Assembly (NCBI GenBank): GCA_013396995.1
Contig: VWZP01009941.1
Location: 4,030,472 to 4,094,471, forward strand
Length of the DNA: 64,000 nt
Direction of reading: 5' to 3'
Source: Dicaeum eximium
Taxonomy: Eukaryota > Chordata > Aves > Passeriformes > Dicaeidae
The notes under the pieces were generated by a model, which did no database searches, was not told where the DNA came from, and saw only the letters and a list, made by a program, of their open reading frames with translations. Positions 10,546 through 24,484 of this stretch are shown here, piece by piece (positions within the stretch are counted from its first letter, which is position 1; the number at the start of each line of letters is the position of its first letter). Both the position numbers and the translations under genes were made by a program.

Positions 10546-12889
10546 AAGGAAGAAGAGCTTGAGAGGAGCATTAGGAAATCAATCTTTGCCCAGCTGTTGG
10601 GTTGCAAGTGCAGCATCTTTGAAACCAGCCCTGTTAAAAAAGGACCACTTAAAGAATATGGTCTTTTTTGTATTATTCCCTACTGGGGTACCCTAACGTT
10701 GATAATAAAGTAGACAGTAGGTCTTGAAATTGAACAAATTATTATTGACTTACAGTAAAAAATATGAGGGAGACATGTTGAGATTGATGGGTCTCCAAAT
10801 AAACTATCCTTTGCATCACAGAAGAGTTTGTGTGCTCTGGAAAAAGTCAAGGAGAGGAGTTAGAAATGAAATGGTGGAATAAAACAAGTCACAGATGCCA
10901 TAAAGGATATACAGAATTCAAATCATTAAGGTGATGGCTGTAAAACCCTGTGTCCTCAAATGATAAAGAAGAGAGAAACCTAGATGCTACCTGAATAAAA
11001 ATGAAGGAATATGAATGTCTAAAAAGAAAAATGTTTATTTTGCTGGCAACAAGGCTACATGGGTGAACAGTTTTCTGTAAGTGCTGTAGGCTACATCTGT
11101 ACCAGACACACACACACAGACACATGCAAGCCTTGAGCAGTGCCTTATGATTGTTCAAGCAGTTCAGTTGTTTGCACAATATCAACTAATATTTTCCATA
11201 TAGTCTCTGCATGTGAGTTAGGTGATGGCACAAAACAAGGATCTCTCTGAATAAGTAGTCTATATGCTGCCACCCTGCTTTTTTGGGAAAATGAATCTTG
11301 CAACCTTGGTGTTAGACTAACATGTAACTCAGACCATAGCCTGGGATCCCCTGATATTTTGCATGATCTGGCTTATAATTTCATTGGTGCTAGCTGTAAA
11401 ACTCTTTAGGTTCTCCTCTATTTCCTTTGATGGATAGAAATCTTTCTAATTTCAGCTATATTATATAGCCAGGCCCAATATAATCCCAGTGTTTACAGTA
11501 AATTAGACTGCAAAAATGTGGCCAGGTGCAAGTGGCTTACAATGAAAATAGCCTGGGTCCATAGGTAGGCATAGGTCATCAAGAAATTAATGAAACAAGA
11601 CATTGGAGAGATTAGTAGCCCTGAGCTAGAGCAGGGACCCTGTTCTAGGAGAAAGTATGGAGAAACTATGTATGTGTGAATGCTTATGACTTGATCTTAG
11701 GCAGTAATCACAATTAGAAAAATTAAAGTTTCAATTAGCTGTCACACAAGAATGACATGTGAGGCTTCCCATGTAGAAAGATAGGGAACTACAAATCTTT
11801 GTAGACTTTGTTGGACTGTGGTCCAGTTAACACGAATCCTCAATGTGAAAAGGGAATAACAGTCACCCTGGCTTTCGCCCAACATGCAAAGCCAAACAAA
11901 GCATATATTGGAGGAGGTGGAGGCTGCTTCATGGTGAGCTGAAGATAGAAGCACATTGGACATGTAGACAGTGAGAATACAGAGAATTTCTTTTAGCTTC
12001 AGGGAGCACTGGGCAGAGGGAACTGTCAGTCCTGCAGTGAAGAGGTAACAATACACCTGTTGAAACAAGCACAGAACCAGTCAGAAAACTCATACTTCTG
12101 ATCCTAGACATCTGTTGACTTTTGAGAGACTCCAGCTGCACTCTGAAAAATGTAGAGTGTTTAGGAACTAAAGGGTGGGAAGAAGTTCAGTGATTTATAG
12201 GGATGCCTAACTTATCTTTCTAGATTCTGCACATGCTTATCAGAAGCCTGTGAACTCTTGAGACAGTTAGCACATAGTGGGCGTATGGTGAGATACCAAC
12301 AAACAGGCATTTGAAGGAGTAAAGAAAAATGTAAGTGATATATCAGGCTTTAAGTACTATCAAGCAAGGCAGCCTTGGAACTATGGTGACTATGTCTACA
12401 TAGACACACCTCTAAGCAACTGTGATTGTTCCTTTGGACCATGCACCACAAATTTATCCCCAAAGCAAAACCTATCCAAGGGATACCTTAGTGTCAACAG
12501 TCTGCTTCCCTCTCCCTTAAATGTCTGCAGAAAATTATTACAAGGTTATTTTGTTTGTGGGTTTTTTTTTTTTTCTTTAGGGGACACCAAATATATATCA
12601 TGTCTATAAAAGTAAGAAGTCTTCAGGAGAAAAAAAAAGGAGTCAACAAGATTTTTTCTGATAATGTAAAGCTGTTTGTTTTTTTCTTCTGTGCCAACCC
12701 AGACTGGGGATAAGGCAGACTGAGCAGGTGTTAGTGAAAAGCAGATGTGTCTGTCTGACTGACTCGCACATGAACAAAGCATGGTGATGCCCTTGTTCAG
12801 GATTTGTATATTGATTAATTTTTAAGTGCACCTGGCACTAGATGGAGGGAAGGCTTGGACTCTGGTATTGAAGGCTGACCAGTGCTCCT
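10546..12889. other. non-coding sequence, 2.3 kb
   Basis: No gene recognised. A short (CA)n tract lies at about 11106-11124 and a T-rich tract at 12559-12574. Confidence 0.5.
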
Positions 12890-12995
12890 GGAGGGCCAGA
12901 CTTTCAAATGCTTATCTCTGGCATTGGAGGAACAAAGATGTTTGCACATGTGGGCACAAGATGAATTTAGGCACCTCTTAGAACTGAAGAGCAAG
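12890..12995. repeat. possible ancient sauropsid repeat remnant
   Basis: 'gggccagactttcaaatgct' is followed some 65 bp later by 'gatgaatttaggcacctctt'. This order resembles an old palindromic repeat of turtles, crocodilians and birds containing 'gggccagattttcaaa' and 'tttaggcacct'. It is strongly degraded and recalled from memory. Confidence 0.3.
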
Positions 12996-15014
12996 GTAAG
13001 ATGTTGCATAGATACACATTGCAGCGTTTTAGAAGATGGGCTGTAAGAAGTAAAGGAAGCAGACTACAGCAATTGTCAGCAGAGCTCTGATACACAGGGA
13101 AAGAGGTATCTTAGTACTGGAAAGGATGACATTTCTGAGATTTTGGAATAAAGAAATCCAGTTACTTTGCCTTTGGGTGGGATATGAATATGTGGTCTCA
13201 CCAAATCCATTAGAAAGCAATGTGTGGGTAAGCTGATACTAAATACATCAAAACACCTATCCAGTGTAGTAGTTGAAGCTACACTGACCATGAAGGAAAG
13301 AGTAAGGCTCATGAGCATTTTGAGGGCTGACAGACACATATGCAGTATATCCTATTGTGAATATAAAGCATCTGGGACCCTGGAACAGAAGAAAAAATCC
13401 CCAAGTATGCTAACAGTACCTTTCCATCCCTCATGTGTCACTTCAGGCAGCTGAAACAAATGTGCTAGGAGCAGCAAAATGACTCATGCTCCAGCATTAA
13501 TCGTTTCATAATAAAAGACCACAGGATGTTACTTTTTGTTTGGTGAGTAGTGGCTGTGGTGTGCAACACATGATCCTGAGTGCAGGGGGCCAAGCAATCA
13601 TACTGTTGGATTTAGGGTAGGCATGAGAGCTTAAATGAAAATTTAGGTCTTCTAGAGATGAGCCAGGAAACATACTCAGTGGCCAGACATGAAAGGCATA
13701 CGTAGAACAGTGTGCATAGTGCAAAGTGCTGGCAGCAGCAGGAGACTGATGACAGCCCAGGGAAACACTGTGAAGTGCTCTGTTCATACTGCAGAGCAGA
13801 AATTGCATTGTTAAAACAAATTATAATCAAATTTCTAAAAGCTGGATTCTCTTTTTAGATGGAATATTTGTCTTACAGGGCTATTTTTCCCACTAGTTAT
13901 AATGTAGTACTTTAAACAGCCAGGAGCCAGTGACTGCTGGAAAGAGCATAAGACAGATGACTACCAACTTTCGGCACAGGGAAAGCTGGGCAGAACTGTT
14001 GACTCACAGGTGTGTCACTAAATCACTCTGCCAGCTCGAATTGTTCCTCGGGTGATGCAGTCTGAGCACCACACCTGTCTGAGGGCTGTGCCTGCAGATG
14101 AAGAAATATGAATCCAATTAGTTCATAAAGAGAAAAAGATTGAGAGGGGAGAGAAATGAATTTTTTCTCAGTATACATACACATGGAAGCAGGAAGCCCG
14201 AGGAAGTCAGAAGAGCTGATTAAGGTAAAGGACTGTTCAAAGTAACTGTTCAAAAACTGAACATGAATACATTCAGACCGAGAAATTAGAATGAATTTCT
14301 TACTAACAAGGAATAGGAGGGATAAAAAAGAGTTGTATCTAGTTCAGTAAGAAGCTCAATCCACTCAGGATGAGACAACATTTTCTAAGTTTGCAGGAGA
14401 TAAATTCACAGCTCCAGGATTTCCCTTTTCATCCTACATTTCTATACCTTAAAAAAAGGAAATACCAAGATTTGCATTCAAATATGCTAAGTGCAGCTGT
14501 TCACAGCTGTAGGTATTCCTGCCAAGGCTGGTCTGTAATTGGGACATTTATGTACAGATGACCACCTGGGCATCTCTCTTATGGTTTGTGCAACTGTGTA
14601 GCTTGCATGTACAAAGGTGGTTGTGCACTCAAATAGACTTGCACAGCACTGTGTGTATGAAACCTATGCAAATTGTGAGCTACTTAAAAATATCTTGAGG
14701 TGGAGAGATTAAAAAGCTATGTCTGCTATAGCTGTTTGTTTCATTGTTGATTCCAGCATTCTCTAAGCCTCAGCATACAAGATGTGGACATTAATGAACT
14801 ATCTGTAACACATTTGCAACACAGAAATAAATATTTTAGTGTTTGGGTTTTTTCCTAATTTTTTAAAAAGACTGTTAGTGGAAAAGTTCCCTCCTAAGGC
14901 TGATTGGATAACTTTCTAAAGGAAAACATTCACTAAGATATCCTTATTTTTTTACCAAAACAGCAGGAGAAAATCTTGATGGTATCCTTTGGGGAAATAC
15001 AGACTTAACAGGCT
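12996..15014. other. non-coding sequence, 2.0 kb
   Basis: No gene or clear repeat recognised. Overlapping frames of 60-100 codons on both strands look like chance. Confidence 0.5.
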
Positions 15015-15180
15015 ACTTCACCTAACCCCAAAGTCATTGGGAGTGAAGATCACTGAAATCTCGTGAGCTCCAGTTTAGCAAAAGACTTTAGCACATCCTT
15101 AACATTAAACATGTGGGCTGTGCCTTTGAAGTCAGTAAGTGTGCTCACATGCTTTCCTCTGCTGCTGGATTGGGCTTTGA
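15015..15180. repeat. ancient palindromic (MITE-like) repeat remnant
   Basis: Ordered landmarks are 'aaagtcattgggagtgaaga', 'tttagcaaaagactttagca', 'catccttaacattaaacatg', 'cctttgaagtcagtaagtg' and 'ctcacatgctttcctctgct'. They resemble a sauropsid repeat of the form 'agcaaagcacttaagcacat' plus 'gcttaac', centred on 'cccattgaagtcaatggg', with the complementary arm following. The left arm is better kept than the right. The family is recalled, not searched. Confidence 0.45.
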
Positions 15181-18100
15181 CCACCTGTTTTTTATCTCAG
15201 CAGGACAGAGCACCCAGTCATTCCTGATATCCCCTTACTCATGCTAGTGGTTCCTGAGCAGTCAATAGGCACACTGTGCATGCAAGGCTTGCTCACTTCA
15301 GGCAATATTAAGCCCACCAGCAGCACTGGAAATTTTCTGCTGTTTAGCATTCTGCTTGGACTTCTCTTTTCTTTAAATTTTGACTGATTATTCTGTTTGA
15401 ACTGTATTGCTCCAGGGATTCCTGCACTCTTCCCCTCCAAAATCCACACAGACTAGTTAATAACATTCCTAATTGCAGGCACTCCAAGACAGAAATTAGC
15501 TTATCCCCTGTAAATTCATTTATTCACTTACTTGAGTCAAGCTTCCATTATTTTGTTTTTCTTATACCTATGGGAGGGAACAGAAATCAACCCCCTGAAC
15601 TCCTTCAGGCTGCATATTCACTACTTTTTCTTTTAAAGTGCCAAAATACTCAATTTGTATTTTCTCCTCAGTCTGCAAGGAAAATAAGGTAATGGAAATT
15701 TAACTCCAGTGAAAAATCAAGTGCGTATAAAGCGCAATCTAATGAAGAAGATTTATTTTGAGTGTCCAGAGATATGGCTGCTAATTTCCTCTTCTGGAGC
15801 CCAGATTCTGAAAGTAACTTTCTTTTGGGGAATGGCTGCGTGCCACAGGCTGGTATCACTGGCTGCTTGTGCCCGTTTGCTGCTCATGGCCTGCCAGCTC
15901 CAACATTTTCCTGTATTGACAAACAGAGTCCTTGACCTACTTTTGAAAACTAAGGTCTGATTCTCTTCTCAGACTGATTTTGAGACCAATATTGTTTTAC
16001 TGCATTTGTTGGAGTAACTACTGCATGTAAAGGAGAGAGGGGAGAAGTCAAGACTACCGGAGGCAGTAAATGGGATTTCACTAACAGTGTTTTTGGGTCT
16101 GTAGACAATTCCTTGTTCTCTGCTGTGCCACTGCTATCGAGTTGCACATGGTTTTCTGCTGACTGTTCTGGATATTCACATTGCCTTCTAATGCCATTGA
16201 CAGATGCAATGATACATCCTGACATTGGCAGACTGAGGTCTAATTTTATTACCTAGAAAACATCAGTGAAAAGGAGTGAATTTTCACAGAACAGATTCAG
16301 GATATTGCCATTTCTTCTATGTTTTTGAGAGGAAATGACCATTTTGCCCTGCATCAAATTTGCAGATGCTCCCCGGAACATTGTTCTTGATAAATTTGTA
16401 ATGACAATGTCTCATTTTTCAAACCTACATTTTTTTGGAAGAAGTAATGTCATACTGGGCTATGGAAAGTAATCTGCCTGGGTGGGAAAAATAAAAATTA
16501 TACTCAGAGAAAAAAGAGAATAAGGATGTTTACAGAGAATCAAGTTATGAAAAAGGAGTGAGGCCTGTGGGTTTTTTAATTTCGAAGTTCTACTGAAATA
16601 GATTTTGTTATTTCTTTTGGCTCAAATGTCAATCAGACATCATCTCCTCATAAACAAATTGTAATATAAAGATTAAACCTTAGCCTATTTTTAGAATTAC
16701 TGGGTTAAGGAAAAAAAAACATAATGGAAAAAGAGTAGTGAAAAAAATCAGACTTTTGGAGCTCATCTGGCTCTTCTTTTATTTTACAACACTTTAAAGT
16801 TCTTGTTAGGCAAATGCACCTCAGGAGGAGCTCAGAAGTCAATAGGTTGAGGATTTTATGAATTATCTCTGAGCCACAATTTTTAGTTTTAGAAATTATT
16901 TGCCAACACATTATGTTGATTTAAACAAAACACTCACCTATAATCCACTGTGCTGATAGCATGAAATGAATAAGAATCATATCTCAAAGCTAGCTCTAAA
17001 GTAGCAACCATTTAATCTCTTCACACCTCTGTTGATTGCCATCCTCCTGATTTATATCACCAATACATGAAATGCTCCCATCTCGTGGCAATCATCTTAA
17101 TTGAGAAAGCAGAAGTACAGGGATGATATTGAGTCAGGAAAATGGAGACAGACAAGTATGAACTTTCCATTAATCGGGATGCTGGTTATGAATGTTTTTC
17201 CTCTTCTGAACTTTGACTTGGTAGGGTTGGAAAATCATTACAGCAAGTAGCTGTAGATGCCATTCAGTGAATATTACATGTCTGTTTGGCTCCTCTTCTA
17301 AGTCCTTCATAGAGCTTCAGCCAATCTGTGTAATCATTTCTAGTCAGTCTCATAACTTTTGTCTGCAAAAGATGGACTTCAGTGTCCATCCACTACAGCT
17401 TCCCTACAGTGTAATGGTCATGCGCCACATCAAAACACAGTGCAAGATTTCTTCCAATTTTCCTGAAACTTTATAAAAAGTATATTTACTCTCAAAGTAG
17501 GTTACCATTTTTGAAAACTGCTGTAGTGACAGACCTCCTGATTCAAGCCTTCAGCCACATAACAGAAAGAGCATGGTTAGCAGCAATACAGCTACATCTA
17601 GCCTGTCTGTAACGATGTAGGGATGAGAGGAAAAACAATTTCCATGCCCATTTAGTTTTCACCTTCTCTGTTAGAATCGACAGGCAGGATGCTAGTTTTG
17701 GACTTTCCAGCCTCATTTTAAGCCTGATCTGTGAAGTCTCATGACCTTAGGCTTATTGAATGAGCCTGACCATGAATGACACAGAAAGGCTTAGGGCAGA
17801 ACTGCAGTACATTTAGAACAACGGAGACTGCAGACTTGTTATAAGAAAAAATAGAGACTTTTTATTTGCACTCTAATATCCTTCATGCAACCAGGCCCGT
17901 TCACACATTTGTAGATGGTTTGGCATGGATGGAAGAGGTCTATAAAACCTGAGTATTTGCACTGACCCTTCTTTTTCTTAGCTCCTCTGAAACATTCTTG
18001 TTCCAATTGCTTTAATCCTTTTACATACTACTTTTCATGGCTGTCATTTGACTAGTTACAAATATTGAAAAAAAGGTCTCCAAAAAAGACCACCTGTTTT

Positions 18101-21100
18101 GTTGTGGTTTAAGTTATTTCAATTTCCTTGGATGGCATGGCCAAGGGAGAAAGAGAAGGGAAAGAAACAGTTCTCTGATCAGAGATACCCTTCCAGTCAT
18201 ATGGCTTCAGTGGGGAAGAGAGGACAGGAGAGGCTGACAAAGGATTGTAGAAATAAGAAAAGGCAACTGGTTTGTTGTCACAAGAAGCTGCACAATGGAA
18301 GGAAGTTATATCCCAATTATGTATCAGATTGAGATCTGTGAAAAAGGGTGTCTACTGCACGTCTACTTTGTCATACTGCATGTATTTAGTTTCCCTCTAG
18401 GAAATTGGCAGCAGTTACCAGGAATGAGACATACATGACCTGAAGGACACAAAATACTGTGTGATTGCTGTATTAAATTCTCTTCTAGTCTGCTTTCAGT
18501 GATTGGCCAAATAAGATCATTTCTGCAATGAAGAGAATGAGACTAATAAACAGGTTGTTCTTGCAAAAAGTGATAAATCAGAAAGAACACCTGCAAGACC
18601 CCAGAGCTAACACAGACCACACAAGTCTTCCATGCAAAGAGAGGTAGAAGCAAACTGGAAGCTAAGGGAGAAGTTCACACACAAGGGCAACAGCTCAGAC
18701 ACTCAAGGAAACAGGACTTAAACCACAAGTTCATTGATTTTTGAATGAGAATAATCTGAACTACAGCCTGAGTTTGTCAATATTTCACATGAGACCAAAG
18801 CAGACACTTTCATTATTCTTGAGAATGCACATTTTCCCCAGCGCTCTCCTGTGCTGGTAGATAGTAGGAAAGCTAAAAGCACAAAACTGATATCATGATA
18901 CTCATATGGAAATGGCTGGAAACAAAATCAAACTTTTTTTTTTTTTTTAGTTCTACAAGATTTGGTTTTGTAATATTTATTTTCTGAGTGTTATTTCAGT
19001 TACAAAAGTTCAGCAAGAAAAGGGGATTACTCCCCAGGTGATCTAAGGACAAAAAAATGACATCTAAGAAGTGTCAGCTGACAATCATAAAAGTTTGCAC
19101 CAAAGAGGTGTTTAATTTTAGTATTTAAAATATTTTCTGATAACCATTCATTTTAATTTCTAAAGTTTCAACTTTTAGTTAAAAAAACTCCTAAAATTCC
19201 TTTTTTTTTTGCTAAAACTATCTCCATGTCAAGATATTTTCATTTTCCTTGTTACAATTCTTTCCATAGTTGAACTACAGTGATACTTTACTATTCACCA
19301 TTACATTTTGCTGTATCATCAATGCTTTTCTATCACAAGTGCCCCCTAGAACTGACAGTAGAGGTAAGTGAAATATTTTTCTTTTGCAAGAAAAGTCTTG
19401 GTTTTATTAGCTATCTTACACAGAGTCTATTCTTACATTTCTAGAATTTCTGATTACTTTGTCTGTTTTATAAACAGATGAAAATGTTCAGGCCAAGTCT
19501 GCACAATGCATTTGAAAAGGGTTGGCCAGTATCTGTTAGAATAAACAGATGTAAAATTGTATTTAAACTCCTGAAAGGAAAAGATGTCTAATAAGCATGA
19601 TCTTTTTATTTGAGGAATAGAAATGATGAAGATTTTAAAAATCAGTGAAGTTAGAGCCAAAATACATCCAGAGACAGCATCCTGAAGAATCTGAAATATC
19701 TGTTTGGAAAATGACATGCAATCTTGTGTTAGGACTTTGTTGCCAAAGTCGTCTGGCTGCTTCCTGGGGATTATTGACTACAAGTCTCCAGTGTCTCACA
19801 GTGACATGATTGCCATTTCTCTGTTTAGTTAATTGAAGATTTGAGTAACTCGTGGTAAAGAGAGACAAACAGAAAGAGCAATTGTCTTGTGGTTGTTCTG
19901 CGGTGCAAACTTGAAGGGCCATACCCTTCCAATGAGTTAACACCTTGTCCCCAGAGTAAAGAGGGATAAAAATAAAGATCTGAACAGTATTGTTCCAGTT
20001 GAGTAAAATTAGAAGCAGTTTTTAACAGCCCTGGCTTTGCCATGCTATTGTTAGAACTTGTTCACTGGCTGAAGTGTTCTGCGTGACGCTCCAGTGTGCG
20101 CTCCCTCCTCAGAGTAAGAGCCCTTCTCTGATCACCTTCGGGAGCCAAGAATGTGCCACATAAAATGAAGCAGCTATTAAAATGTGCATGAAAAAACAAT
20201 TTGCTTTGTGCCTAGTTATACCTTCAAGGGTGATCGTTATCAATGTATTTAATCTGAGTCGCTGTGTATAATCAAGCACTAGAACACAAAATGATTGTAA
20301 GCACAATAAAACCATGGCAGTAGGGAAGGCAGTGGAGACAATTCAGTGATTTGCTGAAAAGTGTTTGGAGATTGAAAGAGGGGAGGAGGAGGAGGAGGAG
20401 GAAGGAGAAGAGGAACCCTATGAAACAGAGAGTTATCCTGTCATTCATTCTGTTTGAGTGCAGCTTTTTGCACAATTTATGGTAGCTGATTGGGTAATCA
20501 TCCTGAACGCTTTACAATGAGGAAGGAATTTTCTACAAAATTTGCATGAGCTGTAACATGGGCACTGTATGAATAGCCTAAAACAAGAGCACGACAAAGA
20601 CCCTGCCTCTTGTAAATTGTTGGAACAGATTCCTTCTTCCACTAATTTTTGTTGAAACTTTCATTTGCATGTCTTAATAAACTAGTCATGTCAGAATGAC
20701 CCCAAAAGCATAAATTTCATAATAATATTCTTACTCTTCTGGGCCTCAGTTCAACAATTACTAGCATATTTATGGCATTAGCAGATGTGAATATTTTGTT
20801 AATAGAAGTGTATTATTATAAATATATGCTATTGTTACCCTCTTCCTTGCAAAAGGGTATACCATGCCATATGTTAGCAAGTGATGAAGTGTAAGGGAAA
20901 GAGTTAGGAAGGTAAAAGGGAACGTGCACTCTTAGAAACACAGAGAAATTCTAGGTATGGAAAAAATGCACATCCTGCCAGGAATTTATTCTCATTTCAG
21001 CATAAGTGGAATTTTCGTGTCAGTGGTTCTGTATTGCTTCATGTGCTGATAGAAACCTGTGGATTTAAATAGGCCTCTAGAATCTTGAGAAAAGAAAGAG

Positions 21101-22152
21101 TAAATATTTGGTGGGCTTCTATGGAGGTAAACTTCACAGTGACATCTGAAAATAGAAGGAAAACATCCATGCAACACCAATCCTTCCTTTCTCTGATCCT
21201 TTTCCTTTTTGTGAACACTCCAAGCAATAGTTTGTGGCAGTATGAGGAAGTACCAACACCACAACCTACCTGCAAATTCTACAGAAACAGAAAACTGCAG
21301 ACCTCTAAGATGCATTCGGATCTACAAATGTGCCTAAATGGATTTAAATGTCCTTCTAGGGTCTGGCTTCAAGATCATTATCCGCCTTGCAGAAAACCCC
21401 CAACAAAAAAGTGGGATAAATGAGGCACCAATAAAATCATATTCCTCTGCAACATAGCCTGAATGTAATCTTGGTTTCAAGGATTGTGCAAGACTGAGGA
21501 TCTGGAAGCCTTGTAGGTGTCCTGAATCACTCTTTGCTTTCTGACATCCAGGCACAGGAGTCTGCTGAAGGGTGCACTGTGTCATGGTGTTGCCTCAGAA
21601 CTCAAGCCAGGCCTTGATCCTCTGGACTGTTGAAAAGTTAGTGGAAAAGATGCAGGTAGACAGTCATTCCCACATAGCTCATTGCTTCACACATTTCTAA
21701 CTGAACAACCAGGATCTAATCATATGTGTTTCTAACGTGAATAATATATCTGTTTCCGCCCCGTAAGAGCCTTTATTTCACTTTGAACTTTTATTATATC
21801 AGATTTTTTTTGCAAGTGATAATTAAAACAGTAAGTACCTTTGTCTGGATTCAACTTTAGTAGAATTCTTTTCAGAGAGATACAAATTACATTCCCCTTT
21901 TCTAAAAATAGCATTGGTGGAGGGAGACTTGATGTAGTCTCTGTCAAGTATTAGAAGGCCTATACAACAAGCTTTGATTTCCTCTACATAGAAGAATAAC
22001 CTGGCAAAATTCAAGGGAACTGCAGCCGTTGACTGGAGGAATTTCTAAGGCATTTGCCTCTCATTTAATGAAATGTGTTACTCCTTGGACATGGTTCCCT
22101 CTTTGAATGTGGTAATACTTAGAGCCTTGTGCTGCCTTTGATCACATATTTT
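15181..22152. other. non-coding sequence, 7.0 kb
   Basis: No gene recognised. T-rich tracts occur at about 18935-18949 and 19200-19211, and a (GGA)n tract near 20380. Frames of 60-112 codons have no recognisable domains and overlap each other on both strands. Confidence 0.5.
20380..20414 (+). repeat. (GGA)n purine-rich microsatellite
   Basis: A pure purine run is built mainly of GGA triplets, grading into GAA/GGA mixes. It is a simple repeat, about 35 bp. Confidence 0.8.
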
Positions 22153-22255
22153 AATCATAGAAATTAGAGATGGAACAGACATATTCATTGATCTAGTCCA
22201 TTTCCTGCTGCAGGACTGGTCTGCAGTTTATTTTTGAGGGCTTTCTAGTTCTTGC
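22153..22255 (-). mobile_element. ancient CR1 3'-end fragment, minus orientation
   Basis: The + strand reads 'aatcatagaaattagagatg', 'gatctagtccatttcctgct', 'gcaggactggtctgcagttt' and 'atttttgagggctttctag'. This is the reverse-complement form of an old CR1 3' end whose copies carry 'atccagtccat..ctcctgc', 'gcaggactg' and 'tatttttgagtgcttt'. It appears to be the same family as the forward fragment at 42655-42800. It is highly diverged and carries no coding sequence. Confidence 0.65.
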
Positions 22256-24464
22256 ATTTCTCCCTGAGATCAATGGGAGTTCCTTACCCAGACCAAGGGC
22301 AGAGAATGGCTCATAACCTGTGAAACTCATACTGAATTGTATTTTTTACCATGTTGGGTGGTACAAATGGTGGAAATAATGGAGTACCCTTCTCATATAG
22401 GTCAAAGCAAAGCACCTGATGGAGAAATAAGCATGGTTCATTTGTGAAGGTATTAGGTGAGTAGAAAGGAAAGGATATCACAATTAGTTTTCTGTATATT
22501 CAGCTTTCTAAACGTGAGTACCTCCTTTGCCTATCATCTATCTTGTCTGTGCAATGGTTTCAGTCAGCTCTTCATTCTTCCTTGTTGCTTTTCTCTACAT
22601 GGAGCTGGTCAAGTTTTTCTTCGCTGTGTTTTAAAAAGGCTAAATTAGTGTTTTGTTGAGTGAAAAAGGTACCAATTTGTAATTGACTGGTTGTGTGTAT
22701 TCCTAAGATTTATCATTTACAAAAGGAGAGTCATAAAGTTTTTCACTCCTATGGTGAATTTTACAGTTTTGGTCTTTGAAGAAATTGCTAGCAATTTGCC
22801 TAATCATTTATGCTATGGAAATTAGAATAGAAATTTTGCATCTGGGTTTCTGGTAAAACAATATTGTCTAATGCAATGATCATGCAGTAGGGGCTGTTTA
22901 CACTTTTTTTTTTTAATTACTGAATTTGTTATAATCCCTGAACCTTTCCTCCACCCAACATTCCCCACATTAATGTTTGTTTCACCTCAGAAGGTTCTGA
23001 TGCTTTGCAATATTCCTCTGGCTGCCATGATACAGTCTATCTGGCATTTCCTTTTTAGTACTGTACTCTTCAAAGTAATTAAAATATAAGCCACAACATG
23101 AAAAAGCCTGAATTCAGCTGTCAGGCATGTCTGTATATCATGGCACTGGTCCGACAGTAAGCTTCTTAAATGATTCCCTGCCACAGAGTTCCACACAGTG
23201 GAAGATTGCCAAACAGTTTTTAATTCATATAATTTAAGCTTGGTGGCATGAATGACTAAGTGTGAAATATAGAAAACTGTCAAAAGAAGCCCAAATACTT
23301 GCTGAACTACAAAATCTAATGTGACTTTTCAGCTTTCACTGTGGTTTGGAGTTAGAGTTCATTATCCTATAACAAAACATAGCATCTCTAGTACCTGCTG
23401 CTTATTTAATACAGGTAGAAATTCAGCCCTTGCCCTGAACCACGGCAGTGGAAAAAAGCAGCAGAAAAAAATGCATAGTACGTAGTAGCAAACATGGAAC
23501 TGCCCTTGCCCTAAATATATTTAAAGTGGGCATCTAATGAGCAGGACCAAAAGAATTCTATGGAGGAGGAAGTCTTAAAATAGGATGGTTGTGAGCTGAG
23601 CTGTGCGAAGTATTTGGCTGGCTCTCAACCCACAGAAGGCAGAGTGTCACACAACAGCCTAGTGTTGCTGGGCCCAGGTCATTGTTAGTCCCTGCAGGAA
23701 AGGGATTAACCAGACAATTGCCTTTCTGCAGAGCAGAAACAAACTTCCCCATTAATTGCTACCAGCCTCTTCCTGTTCCAGTAGGTTACTCTGGCTTCTT
23801 TCACTGCAAAACCTTTGCTATCAGAGCAGACAGTATCTATGGGCACAGGAGGCACTTCCCAATTAACTCTTTCTGTATTTGCTCTTCTGGATTGTAATCT
23901 GATGTACAAAACTTGCCTTTTAGAGATAACAAAATATCTTAAAATTTTCCAAGGAAAATTTATCATTACTATTATACACAGCGTGTAACTACAGCATAGA
24001 CTCCTGTTCACTTTCAGTTTAAGGAAAAACCTGTGTTTTATCATGCCTTTTTCAGAAGAAAAATTAATTTGTATGGTACTTGGTTTATATTTTTATACCC
24101 TAGCTTGAATTGCAATTGCATGAATTGCCATCCTGGATCAGAGCAGTAAACTAGCTGAAGTATATTATCTTCCCTCCCTCCAGCTATAGTCCAGGCCAGA
24201 TGCCTCTCAGGAAACTGAGGCTGCATGGCTGCAGAAATGCATATTTTCTACCTCTTAGCTCATTGACTATGCACAGACAGAAACCTGTGTTTTATGCATG
24301 TACCAAGGCACAAGAATCTTGTAGTCTAGGTTAATACTGCATTATTTCTGCTGAAGGACTGGCATCTTGTTCCTGTGTTAAGCAAAATAAATAATGCTGC
24401 ACTTTTATCTTCATTTGGGGTTTGGAGAGGGGCATAATACAGACTGACCTTGTTTCTTCTTTCC

Positions 24465-24484
24465 TTTTTTTTTTTTTTTTTTTT
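24465..24484. repeat. homopolymer T20
   Basis: Twenty consecutive T. A simple repeat, likely variable in length. Confidence 0.9.

Noticed and set aside
20486..20500. Palindromic homeobox-like site TGATT-gggt-AATCA
   Set aside because: Five-base arms are common by chance and no other evidence marks the region as regulatory.
22257..22310. Repeat-like 'gatcaatgggagttcctta'
   Set aside because: A single short landmark beside the ancient CR1 fragment; no complementary arm visible.
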